Below are positions 56,601 to 63,659 of a stretch of DNA of 64,000 nucleotides, piece by piece. Numbering within the stretch: the first letter of the stretch is position 1; each line of letters begins with the position of its first letter. A program made the position numbers and the translations under genes. The notes under the pieces were generated by a model. The model searched no databases. It was not told where the DNA came from and was given only the letters and a program-made list of their open reading frames with translations. Origin of the DNA: Parabacteroides sp. TM07-1AC (lineage in GTDB: Bacteria; Bacteroidota; Bacteroidia; Bacteroidales; Tannerellaceae); the NCBI RefSeq assembly GCF_003480915.1, contig NZ_QUKD01000005.1, forward strand, positions 366,152 to 430,151, in the 5' to 3' direction.

Positions 56601-58463
56601 CTCCGTAAGCAAGGGTACAGGCGGAACAGGGCGTTGATGACGGCAGGCCTGTCGCGTATCCGTCCGATCCTGATCACTTCGATCACGACCATCGTGGCTA
56701 TGTTTCCGCTGGCAATGGGAGATTCGGAATATGCCGGTGCGATCGGTGCCCCGTTCGCCATTACGGTTATCGGTGGTTTGACTTTCTCCGCTTTGCTGAC
56801 ATTGATCCTGATCCCTACCGTTTGTATGGGGCTGGAAAATACATTGGAGTGGTATCGCAGTTTGTCCCGTAAGGTGTGGGCACTCCATTTGGTTTTGTTC
56901 GTGTTGGGTGTAACCTGTATCTGGTTGTATGGCAACGGCATGTTGTGGCAATCCATTTATCTGGTCATTCTGATTTTCGGTATTCCGGGTGTTACTTATT
57001 TTGCACAGACCAGCTTGCGGCGGGCTAAATCGAAAGTGATCGATCCGGGAGAAGAGATACATATCTCTGTCCGTAACCTGGTGAAGATTTATGACTGGCC
57101 CGGACGTATCAGCCGCCAGTGGAACAGTGGGTTGCTTATTCGCCGGCATCTAGGACTAAACAACGAGTATCATTCTCTGAAAGATTTTGTGAATGTGATA
57201 TGGCAATTCGGTATCCTGCTCTTTGGTATCTATTTTACCTGGTTCTTTATTCATAGCAAGTTATGGATATTCTTGTTGTCATTTGCTATCTATGCAACCC
57301 TGCTTTACCTGTGGCGGAAGGTACGGCAATACCTGTTCTTCCGTTTCGGAGAGAATAAGTGGGTGAAATATATAAACCGTGCGATCTTTTGGAGTATCCC
57401 TCCCGTCATTCTGTTCATCCTGTTCCGGAAGATGGATAATACGGGGCTGATTTCCGTTCTCGGGCTTTTGTGGGCGTTCTGTATGGCTGTTTATATCTCT
57501 TCCCGGTATCTGTATGAGCGGGAGATCAATATTGAACGTATAAAAGGACGGTTTGCCGGATTGCGCCGTTCCTGGTTCCGTATGGTGAAAAGTATCCCGT
57601 TGATAGGAAAACAACGGAAGCCGTTCAAGGCGTTGCGGGGTGTCTCTTTCGAGATTCGTACGGGCATGTTCGGTCTGTTGGGACCTAACGGGGCCGGTAA
57701 GTCTACCTTGATGCGTATTGTCTGCGGTATTTTGGAGCAGAGTTACGGCAGTATATGGATCAACGGGTTGGATACCCGTGTCTATCGGGAGGAATTGCAG
57801 AGCCTGATTGGTTTCCTGCCGCAGGAATTCGGTACGTACGAGAATATGTCGTCCTGGGAGTTCCTCGATTACCAGGCTATCCTGAAAGGATTGACCGATA
57901 ACGGGCAGCGGAATGAACGTCTGGAATATGTGTTGAAAGCCGTCCACATGTATGAACGGAAAGATGATAAGATAGGCTCCTTCTCCGGTGGTATGAAGCA
58001 GCGTATCGGGATAGCTTTGATCCTGCTTCATCTGCCCCGTATCCTGGTGGTGGATGAACCTACTGCCGGTCTCGATCCGCGTGAACGCATTCGTTTCCGT
58101 AATTTGCTGGTCGAATTGAGTAAGGATCGCATTGTGATCTTCTCGACCCATATCATTGAAGATATATCCAGTTCCTGCAGCCAGGTGGTCGTAATCAATA
58201 AAGGCGAACTGAAATACTTCGGTGATCCGACGGATATGGTGGATATGGCAGCCGGCAAAGTCTGGCAGTTCCATATCGACCGGGAATCTTTCGAGCAGGT
58301 ACTGGATAAAGCGATGGTGATCCATCATATACAAGATGGCGATACGATACAGGTCCGTTATCTCTCTGTCGATTCTCCTTACGAAGGAGCAGTACAGGTG
58401 GAACCGAACCTGGAAGATGCTTACCTCTGCCTCTTAAAGAATATGGATAAAGTAAGGAATTGA
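53679..58463 (+). CDS. RND efflux permease fused to an ABC ATPase domain
   Basis: A 1594-residue fusion. Residues 1-1055 are a complete RND permease: start LHRRITICMLFIALTMLGYVSYKQLPVELLP, TM4 AIGMLLDNSVVVLENIYR, second half LLGVVVNNGIILIDYSNILRKQG. After two more hydrophobic segments comes the first strand of an ABC ATPase (HISVRNLVKIYDWPG, near 1128). About 170 residues with some four membrane segments interrupt it. The ATPase resumes at 1314 (KPFKALRGVSFEIRTGMFGLLGPNGAGKS, Walker A near 1335; FSGGMKQRIGIALIL; ILVVDEPTAGLD; IFSTHIIEDI). All ATPase motifs are intact. Residues 495-504 (KGGSRTAPT) come from a palindromic insert. It is translationally coupled to the RND gene before it and adjoins the ABC membrane gene after it. 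Confidence 0.9.
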   Translation: MNFLLHRRITICMLFIALTMLGYVSYKQLPVELLPNAELPTLFVQVSSQQDMDPSYVESEVIIPLEGAISSIGGVNKIESNVDSRQSSIQVDFKNTVNFKITSLRLQEKVNELAATFPEGFTVQLQKVDISQLANNFMVLQVRGSGGIDRVRNIVDKEIRTDLENVDGVASVNIYGGREKAIEIRLNPEACKALNLTPSSISSLLTQNTQDKAFVGFANESDSKYFIHVNALYTKVSDLENIVVAPGPVLLKDVATVFFDLKEETSYSRVNGKDAVSVALMNDSQANLIDLSHRAIEAIDRLNEKLAYLDVEVVVQENTAETMENNINQIINLALVGGLLAVLILWLFLKNLRLVFFIALSIPISVYTAFNFFYAFGITINSLTLVGMALAIGMLLDNSVVVLENIYRLSASGCTPERSVTQGTKEVWRSIVAATLTTVTVFLPFVFSDNFMIKLIGHHIGVSIISTLTISLFVALLFIPMATYVLLCRGNRRDGKGGSRTAPTADNVFYQKVSITQRPVQIYLVFLKTCMRNPGVTIFGAIILLFVTLILSITLNVQGMKEVNTDRINVYVTMQTGSTLDNADKLVRVIEERLDSFPGRKELISRINEKNAVLTLTFTDDFVKKGGDKMAEQKASIQSTLSNIQGAEISVDEAVGGSGGGGGGSAMAGLGNFMRLLGIGDNRERIVIKGADFDVMQLVAEDLRYYLDEQEFIRHSRVSYNRRQPEIHLDFDPILLTSYEITRTNISSGLAALNPEYSSGTSFKIGEDTYDIIIRNDIPEEEQELEEAEEENTDTARKEKTVDDLRRVQIQNANGGLHNLQDLASVNYGRGRSRIMRVNQDKQIEVFYNFSKDVESSKDLLEGYRSDIDQLVSNYNLPAGVAVEVFHEEDEFADFKFLILAAFILIFMILASVFESLVTPFVLLFSIPLAAIGSLLALLLTNNSLLNANTLTGFLILLGVVVNNGIILIDYSNILRKQGYRRNRALMTAGLSRIRPILITSITTIVAMFPLAMGDSEYAGAIGAPFAITVIGGLTFSALLTLILIPTVCMGLENTLEWYRSLSRKVWALHLVLFVLGVTCIWLYGNGMLWQSIYLVILIFGIPGVTYFAQTSLRRAKSKVIDPGEEIHISVRNLVKIYDWPGRISRQWNSGLLIRRHLGLNNEYHSLKDFVNVIWQFGILLFGIYFTWFFIHSKLWIFLLSFAIYATLLYLWRKVRQYLFFRFGENKWVKYINRAIFWSIPPVILFILFRKMDNTGLISVLGLLWAFCMAVYISSRYLYEREINIERIKGRFAGLRRSWFRMVKSIPLIGKQRKPFKALRGVSFEIRTGMFGLLGPNGAGKSTLMRIVCGILEQSYGSIWINGLDTRVYREELQSLIGFLPQEFGTYENMSSWEFLDYQAILKGLTDNGQRNERLEYVLKAVHMYERKDDKIGSFSGGMKQRIGIALILLHLPRILVVDEPTAGLDPRERIRFRNLLVELSKDRIVIFSTHIIEDISSSCSQVVVINKGELKYFGDPTDMVDMAAGKVWQFHIDRESFEQVLDKAMVIHHIQDGDTIQVRYLSVDSPYEGAVQVEPNLEDAYLCLLKNMDKVRN
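55162..55189. repeat. REP-like palindrome, copy 2 (in frame in the RND-ABC fusion gene)
   Basis: GTAAGGGCGGTTCG followed by its complement with one G-T type mismatch. It is translated in the same frame as copy 1 (GKGGSRTAPT). Confidence 0.8.
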
Positions 58464-59189
58464 ATGATAAAGCGTATGACAACAAAACAACTTATATTAT
58501 TACTGCCCAAGATAGTAAAATACAATCTGAAGATCATCTTTGCCGGCAAATTCATCTGGTTTTTGCTGGCGGCATTCGTATTCTTTGCCTATTTCTCGTT
58601 TCAAATAGCTTGGAACCGGCAGGTGATTAATGACGGAGTGATCTATAACCTGTTGATGTTTCCTTGTGTCTTATTGGTTTTCTATCCTGCCGTATTCGGG
58701 ATTCAGAACGATGAAGACAGCCGGATACTGGAGATACTCTTTGGTATTCCCGATTATAAATATAAGGTATGGGGAGTCCGTTTGCTGATGATCTATGTGG
58801 CTATTTTCTTTATATTGGTGGCTTTTTCTTATTTGGCTACATTCCTGTTGTATCCGGTCAATCCGTTTGAGATGTCTATCCAGTTGATGTTTCCGCTTGT
58901 TTTCTTCGGGAACCTGGCTTTTATGTTCTCTACGATAACGCATAGCGGGAACGGTACGGCTGTGTTGACGATCATCCTGGCTATTATTCTGCTGATTACC
59001 GGTAATATGGATTTCATAGAACGCTCTTTTTGGAATATCCTGCTGAATCCGTTTAAAGTGCCCGATAACTTCCTCCCGGTGATCTGGGAAGGACTGATTG
59101 TAAAGAATCGTATTTTCCTTTTAATAGGAGGGATCGTCTGGATGATGATAGGGTTACTGAATTTGCAGAAGAGGGAGAAGTTTATATAA
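58464..59189 (+). CDS. ABC-2 type membrane protein, probable partner of the fused ATPase
   Basis: A 241-residue inner-membrane protein with six hydrophobic segments (FIWFLLAAFVFFAYFSFQIAW; LLMFPCVLLVFYPAVFGIQ; LLMIYVAIFFILVAFSYLATFLLYP; MFPLVFFGNLAFMFSTI; AVLTIILAIILLITGN; IFLLIGGIVWMMIGLLNL). The NDEDSRILEILFGIP loop resembles the coupling region of ABC-2 permeases such as those of ABC gliding/nitrous-oxide-type exporters. Its ATG follows the RND-ABC stop with no gap. With no separate ATPase gene after it, its ATPase is most likely the C-terminal domain of the fusion protein (inference). Confidence 0.82.
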   Translation: MIKRMTTKQLILLLPKIVKYNLKIIFAGKFIWFLLAAFVFFAYFSFQIAWNRQVINDGVIYNLLMFPCVLLVFYPAVFGIQNDEDSRILEILFGIPDYKYKVWGVRLLMIYVAIFFILVAFSYLATFLLYPVNPFEMSIQLMFPLVFFGNLAFMFSTITHSGNGTAVLTIILAIILLITGNMDFIERSFWNILLNPFKVPDNFLPVIWEGLIVKNRIFLLIGGIVWMMIGLLNLQKREKFI

Positions 59190-59195
59190 GGAAAT

Positions 59196-59233
59196 AGGCA
59201 CAGGTTGCATGAATACTACTGCAATCTGTGCCT
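59196..59233 (+). terminator. Terminator of the RND/ABC operon
   Basis: AGGCACAG-G-TTGCA pairs with TGCAA-T-CTGTGCCT in a 13-14 bp stem with a 10-base loop, seven bases after the last stop codon. Confidence 0.75.
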
Positions 59234-59239
59234 AACTAT

Positions 59240-59350
59240 TTATTCACTGTATTTATCTAACCAACGTTTTCCTGCTGGAGATTTGATAAAAATCAAGACT
59301 CCAATGGCAATTACCATCATAATACTGTAAAAAAAGAATCCGAGACTCAT
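59240..59350 (-). CDS. Small membrane protein of 36 residues
   Basis: A short frame from the ATG at 59348-59350 to TAA at 59240-59242. One membrane segment (GFFFYSIMMVIAIGVLIFI) is followed by a basic tail (KSPAGKRWLDKYSE). Only one base separates its start from the stop of the 81-residue membrane protein gene upstream, so the two are translationally coupled, which supports it as real. The function is unknown. Confidence 0.6.
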   Translation of the reverse strand: MSLGFFFYSIMMVIAIGVLIFIKSPAGKRWLDKYSE

Positions 59351-59351
59351 A

Positions 59352-59597
59352 TCATTTCTTTTTATAAGTTAATACAATAAAACCGATTACAGCAAGGGTT
59401 AACGTCAATATAATAGAATAAAGCAATAACCCATATTTGTCATCATTAAGTTGTAATGCTATTGTGATAACAGCTCCTCCGATGACCAGTTTTGAAATAT
59501 CCAAAAGATATTTACCAAGTTCTTTTGCTACATCAATACTTGTACTTTGTTTCTTGAAAGAAACTGATACAAACGTTGTCTTTCGTCTCTTCTTCAT
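59352..59597 (-). CDS. Small two-segment membrane protein, DUF6722-like
   Basis: An 81-residue protein: a basic N-terminus (MKKRRKTTFVSVSFKKQ), then KELGKYLLDISKLVIGGAVITIAL with one membrane segment, a short DDKYG loop, and a second membrane segment (LLLYSIILTLTLAVIGFIVL) ending in KKK. The GKYLLDISKLVIGG pattern recalls the DUF6722 family of Bacteroidales. The function is unknown. A -7 box (TATCTTTG on the minus strand, 59620-59627) lies 23 bases upstream, and the 36-residue gene follows. Confidence 0.65.
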   Translation of the reverse strand: MKKRRKTTFVSVSFKKQSTSIDVAKELGKYLLDISKLVIGGAVITIALQLNDDKYGLLLYSIILTLTLAVIGFIVLTYKKK

Positions 59598-59619
59598 AGT
59601 TAAATAATTTTGTTACAGG

Positions 59620-59627
59620 CAAAGATA
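59620..59627 (-). promoter_or_regulatory. -7 box of the two small membrane protein genes
   Basis: The minus strand reads TATCTTTG (TAnnTTTG). Confidence 0.55.
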
Positions 59628-59684
59628 GGATATAATATTGAAAGAGAGTAATCGCTTTCATAAATATTTATATCTGATATGCTG

Positions 59685-59721
59685 AAAGCCCGGCCGGAAT
59701 GAACCGGTCGGGCTTTTTTGC
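59685..59721 (+). terminator. GC-rich hairpin with T run
   Basis: AAAGCCCGGCCGG, AATGAA, CCGGTCGGGCTTT, then further T. A strong hairpin between the small-gene promoter and the S-layer-like gene end. The T run favours rightward transcripts. Confidence 0.65.
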
Positions 59722-59816
59722 CTGTTTTTGCTCTTCACAGAGATCGAACAGAAGAACTTTATTTCATTACTTTAGTATTAATACCGACTGCTTGTTCGCC
59801 TGTCGCAGGGTAATTG

Positions 59817-59847
59817 GTAGGGGCGGTTCGTGAACCGTTCCCCCCAC
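59817..59847. repeat. REP-like palindrome, copy 3 (degenerate)
   Basis: GTAGGGGCGGTTCG then a diverged complement (TGAACCGTTCCCCCCAC). Intergenic, just downstream of the S-layer-like gene. The GTAG foot is kept. Confidence 0.7.
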
Positions 59848-59883
59848 GCAGTCAATTTAAATTTATTGATTATAAATAATTTC

Positions 59884-62800
59884 TTATTTTACGATTGCTT
59901 TTACAGCAGCTTCGCCTTCTACGCTTACGAATACAACGCCTGCAGACACCGCGATCGTAGCTTCGCTAGAAGAAACAACTGTGTTAGCAATTATCTGACC
60001 AAGTACGTTAGTGATAACTACGTTCTTGCCTTCAGCACCCTTAACTGTTACGAAACCGTTACCAGCGGTTACCGATACTGCATCTGCACTGATTGCATCA
60101 TTGGCAACAGGTGATTCACCCTTTTCGATAGTAACCCTGATCGCTTTATCTTTTTCACCCAGTGTCAGTAAACCGTTGTAGCTAACCAGATAGTCACCTT
60201 CAACCATGTTGCGGATATAGTATTCGTCGTCTGTATCAGCCACTTTAAGAATCTGATATTTGAAGTTATTCAAACCACCCAGAATACCTTTGTTCTGATC
60301 TGCACTGGTTGCAACCAATGCCTCTTTACCGTTTACGGTTGTAGACAATGTGTCGGAATTAACTAATGTTGCAGCTTTGAAGATCACTTTGTTGATGTCT
60401 GCATACCATTGATATTCTGCTTTCTTTGCATCAGAAATAGCATTGTCAACAGAGTCAGCCACATTGAACATATACAATCTCTGAGCATCAGGAGTAGCAC
60501 CGCGGCGAGAGATATAGAATGAAGGAACAGTTGCTTTTGAATCGGCAGTATCCAGGCAGAATGTCAGATCAGCATCAGCAGCTGTCTTGATAGCTACAAC
60601 ACCTTCGTTCTTTTCACTCAATGAGATATAACCACCTGTTGTAGACTTGAATGCTGCATGACGAGGTTTTGCTTCCAGGCTTACACCCAGTTCTTCACCT
60701 ACAAGGTACAATTTGATTGCGTCGGCATCTTCTACTGCATAAGCGATACCGTCAACAGAGATAGCAGTACCGTCATCGCTTTTTACCGCTTTTGCATTTG
60801 TTGCATTAGCAAATGCTGTTGAAACAAACAGAGAAACAGAACCGTCTTTGTTTTCTTTGATAAGGAATTTTGTAGCAGCTGAAGCAGCGTCACTAACGTT
60901 CTGTTCTATTTCCAAGTCTGAAGAATTGATCTTCAAATAACTATTATTATCTTCACCGTCGATAATCTGAGCAGAATAAGAATAATAAGTTACCATCTTT
61001 TGGTTGGCAGTGTATACTTTTCCATCCTTATTATAGCAATAAGTCTGAGCAGTTCCATTAGGTTTGTCAGCTTCTTCTACCGGGATGAATTTCACTTTGA
61101 TAGCCTTTGATTCTTTATCGAAAAGAGCGGTATTAGTCTTAGTCTTTTCATCTACACCGATATACAGCTTTTCAGCATTCAAAGCAGCACTCTTAGCAAA
61201 TTTCAAGATAACAGTTTCAGAAGTCTGGTCTTTAACAGCGAAGCCTGCGAACGGATCAACTGTTACAGCGTTCAGGGTGATCACTTTACCTTCTAGACTT
61301 ACATTTGCAGTGTAATCACTCTTGTCGTCTTTTGCAACTTCGATCGTTGCTAAATTTGTTGAAGCTTCAGTAGCAACACCAACCAACTTATATTCACCGT
61401 CATTTTCTGTTTCAAACAAAGTCGATTTGAAAGTAACAGCTGTTTCAAGATTCTTGAAAGTAATAGTCTGCGTTTTTGTGTCAATAGCAGAGATTACAAA
61501 CTGATACTGCGGAGTATTCAATGCAGCCAAAGCAGAACCCTGAGCTACTAACTGTAAATCAGTTCCACTAGCGATGGCAACTCCCATATACTTATTGTAT
61601 TCAGAATCTTTTGTTCCCTTACCGCTTACAAACTGGATATTGAATACAGACGGAGCTTTTTCTTCTTTCAATAAAGAAACAGCTTTTACCAATTTGCTGG
61701 AAGCTACTTTGAAAAGAGAACCTTCGCTGCTTGTTGTGATGTAGTTTACATCCTGGATAGCGGTTGCAATAACCTGGATGTTTTTAGCAGCATGCTTCTG
61801 ATCTTTATTAGAAGATGCTTTCGGATCTGCCAGTACACGAGCAGTCAAAGCCATTTTGTATTTACCTGCAGAAGCGAACTCGTTAGGTTCTGTCACAGTG
61901 AATGCGGCATTAAATACAGATACTTCTTCTTTGCTGGAAACATTATCACCTGCAATATAAGTATTCAGATCTTCACCTTTTACAGTAGTGAACTTGAAAC
62001 CTTCACCGTTAGACTGGGGTAATTTGCTGGTTTTGAAGTTCTCTGTCGGAGATACAACAATAAATGTACATGCATCGAAGTAGCCGGCTTCAACATCCGC
62101 TTGTTTGATTTCAGATTTTTCAGCCAATTCATCCGGATAGCTGGTTGCAAAGTAAGTACCTTTTTTAATAGCACGGACACCTGCTTCCAATACAATATCA
62201 GCTTCAACATCAAAAGCCTTAATACTCTGATCGAAGATATTGTCTTCTACTTCTACGCCGTCAGGAGCAAAAGAGAAACCGGCACCACCAAATGCAGCAT
62301 TCAAATCTGTTGCCGCAACGGGTTGGGTTTTAACGGAGTAGAGAACTACATGATTACTAGATCCATCACCAAAGGCAATAGCACTTGTTCCAGCTATTAA
62401 AAGAGAGTTGGCACTATTCGTTCCTCCTTTAGGCAACAGGTAAGTAGTTTCACTTGTTTTCCCGCTATATGCTTTAGTTCCATCTCCGAAGCTAAAGAAA
62501 ATATTATTTTTAGCCTGAGTTGCATCAGCAACAGCTGTAACCATAGCGAAACTTCCGTCTACGGCAAGAAAACTCTGTGTTTTCACATTTTTCAATGTGT
62601 AATAGATTTTACCGGCGTCTTTAACTTCAGTCACCGTCCATAAGTAGTTACTAATTTCTCCGGATGATAACTCAAAAGCTTCAGCCAAGGTTGTACTTGC
62701 AGATGCAATATTCAATCCGGCTAAAGCTGGAGTGGCTGCAGCTGTTTTTTCCATACCCATCAGATAGTCGGAAGTTTGAGCAACATCCTCACCTGCCTGC

Positions 62801-62946
62801 TGTACAATGTAATACATGTCACCTGAAGTGATTGTTGTGGCTTTTGGCCCCACAGGAATGTAGGTTGCGTCTGCCTTTGCACTACTAAACAACGCTCCCA
62901 CCATCAATAGGCTTGCTGTCAATAAAGTAGAAAACTTTTTGTTCAT
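59884..62946 (-). CDS. Large S-layer-like secreted protein with DUF6383-type C-terminal tail
   Basis: A 1020-residue exported protein with a signal peptide (LLTASLLMVGALFSSAKA). The body is rich in Ala, Lys, Thr, Ser and Asp, with repeated strand modules such as YYTLKNVKTQSFLAVDG and DEYYIRNMVEGDYLVSYNG. The last 65 residues (VSVTAGNGFVTVKGAEGKNVVITNVLGQIIANTVV...VKAIVK) look like the DUF6383/T9SS sorting domain common in Parabacteroides and Tannerella surface proteins. Size and composition resemble S-layer glycoproteins. Codon use looks optimised for high expression. A strong promoter lies about 370 bases upstream, giving a long structured leader. No invertible promoter is obvious here. Confidence 0.7.
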   Translation of the reverse strand: MNKKFSTLLTASLLMVGALFSSAKADATYIPVGPKATTITSGDMYYIVQQAGEDVAQTSDYLMGMEKTAAATPALAGLNIASASTTLAEAFELSSGEISNYLWTVTEVKDAGKIYYTLKNVKTQSFLAVDGSFAMVTAVADATQAKNNIFFSFGDGTKAYSGKTSETTYLLPKGGTNSANSLLIAGTSAIAFGDGSSNHVVLYSVKTQPVAATDLNAAFGGAGFSFAPDGVEVEDNIFDQSIKAFDVEADIVLEAGVRAIKKGTYFATSYPDELAEKSEIKQADVEAGYFDACTFIVVSPTENFKTSKLPQSNGEGFKFTTVKGEDLNTYIAGDNVSSKEEVSVFNAAFTVTEPNEFASAGKYKMALTARVLADPKASSNKDQKHAAKNIQVIATAIQDVNYITTSSEGSLFKVASSKLVKAVSLLKEEKAPSVFNIQFVSGKGTKDSEYNKYMGVAIASGTDLQLVAQGSALAALNTPQYQFVISAIDTKTQTITFKNLETAVTFKSTLFETENDGEYKLVGVATEASTNLATIEVAKDDKSDYTANVSLEGKVITLNAVTVDPFAGFAVKDQTSETVILKFAKSAALNAEKLYIGVDEKTKTNTALFDKESKAIKVKFIPVEEADKPNGTAQTYCYNKDGKVYTANQKMVTYYSYSAQIIDGEDNNSYLKINSSDLEIEQNVSDAASAATKFLIKENKDGSVSLFVSTAFANATNAKAVKSDDGTAISVDGIAYAVEDADAIKLYLVGEELGVSLEAKPRHAAFKSTTGGYISLSEKNEGVVAIKTAADADLTFCLDTADSKATVPSFYISRRGATPDAQRLYMFNVADSVDNAISDAKKAEYQWYADINKVIFKAATLVNSDTLSTTVNGKEALVATSADQNKGILGGLNNFKYQILKVADTDDEYYIRNMVEGDYLVSYNGLLTLGEKDKAIRVTIEKGESPVANDAISADAVSVTAGNGFVTVKGAEGKNVVITNVLGQIIANTVVSSSEATIAVSAGVVFVSVEGEAAVKAIVK

Positions 62947-63323
62947 AATCTTAAAATTAATTGTTTATAAAATAGAGTAAAAAAACGTCTAACAATTAAT
63001 TTTACGAAGGGGAGAACAACCCCGGCTTTGGTTACGAACGGGCATAAATAAAGCGCGGGCGTTGTCTATCATCAGTCTTTAGGCATCGGCAAACGCCCAT
63101 CTAGAGATAATAGAACAATAGCTCGCGCTTATACGATATAAAATAATTCTCCCATATAAAATGGTAGAAAACTTATACGTAATCAGCGCAAGCATTTTAT
63201 GTCCATCATTCCTCTAGATTAAAATTTTGCCGATTTTAAAGACTAGAACAATCTTCGTAAAATGCTTGCAATATGTATTTGAAACCGCTTTATCGTGAGC
63301 CGCTGCCCACTACGGATTCGTTG
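62947..63323 (-). promoter_or_regulatory. Long structured leader of the S-layer-like gene
   Basis: About 370 untranslated bases. Nested inverted repeats are visible: AAGCGCG/CGCGCTT (63051-63057, 63124-63130) enclosing GGGCGTT/AACGCCC (63057-63063, 63092-63098), and GCAAGCATTTTA/TAAAATGCTTGC (63188-63199, 63258-63269). They could stabilise the mRNA, as in other S-layer genes, or control it. Confidence 0.5.
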
Positions 63324-63353
63324 CAAAGGTAAAGAGGTTTTCCGAATCAACAA
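63324..63353 (-). promoter_or_regulatory. Promoter of the S-layer-like gene
   Basis: On the minus strand TTG, 19 bases, TACCTTTG: a close match to the Bacteroidota vegetative promoter. Confidence 0.7.
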
Positions 63354-63539
63354 GAAAAAACGCTCCTAATTTTCCGAAATAGGAGGATTATAGAACGAAA
63401 CAACACGATTTATGCAACATACACCCCTGTTTAACGCACTGAGATCATATAATTATTTCAAGAAAACATAGGAACTTAGACGCTGTTTTGAATTTATTGT
63501 TTGTTTCAAATATTGTCAGTTTTGAATGTAGTGTCGTTG

Positions 63540-63567
63540 GTAGGGGCGGTTCGCGAACCGCCCTTAC
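63540..63567. repeat. REP-like palindrome, copy 4
   Basis: GTAGGGGCGGTTCG followed by its near-perfect complement. Intergenic, between the S-layer-like promoter and the composite repeat. Confidence 0.8.
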
Positions 63568-63659
63568 AGGCGCCGTCACAATGGAACAGGCAGGTTCATA
63601 TCTTTCTATATTCGTATCTCTGCTTTTTCATACCTACAGAGAGAATTTTGACCATGGCC

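Noticed and set aside
62999..63262. Invertible promoter upstream of the S-layer-like gene
   Set aside because: The only matching inverted arms there are 11-12 bases (CTTCGTAAAAT; GCAAGCATTTTA) and both pairs lie within the leader downstream of the promoter, so flipping would not move it.
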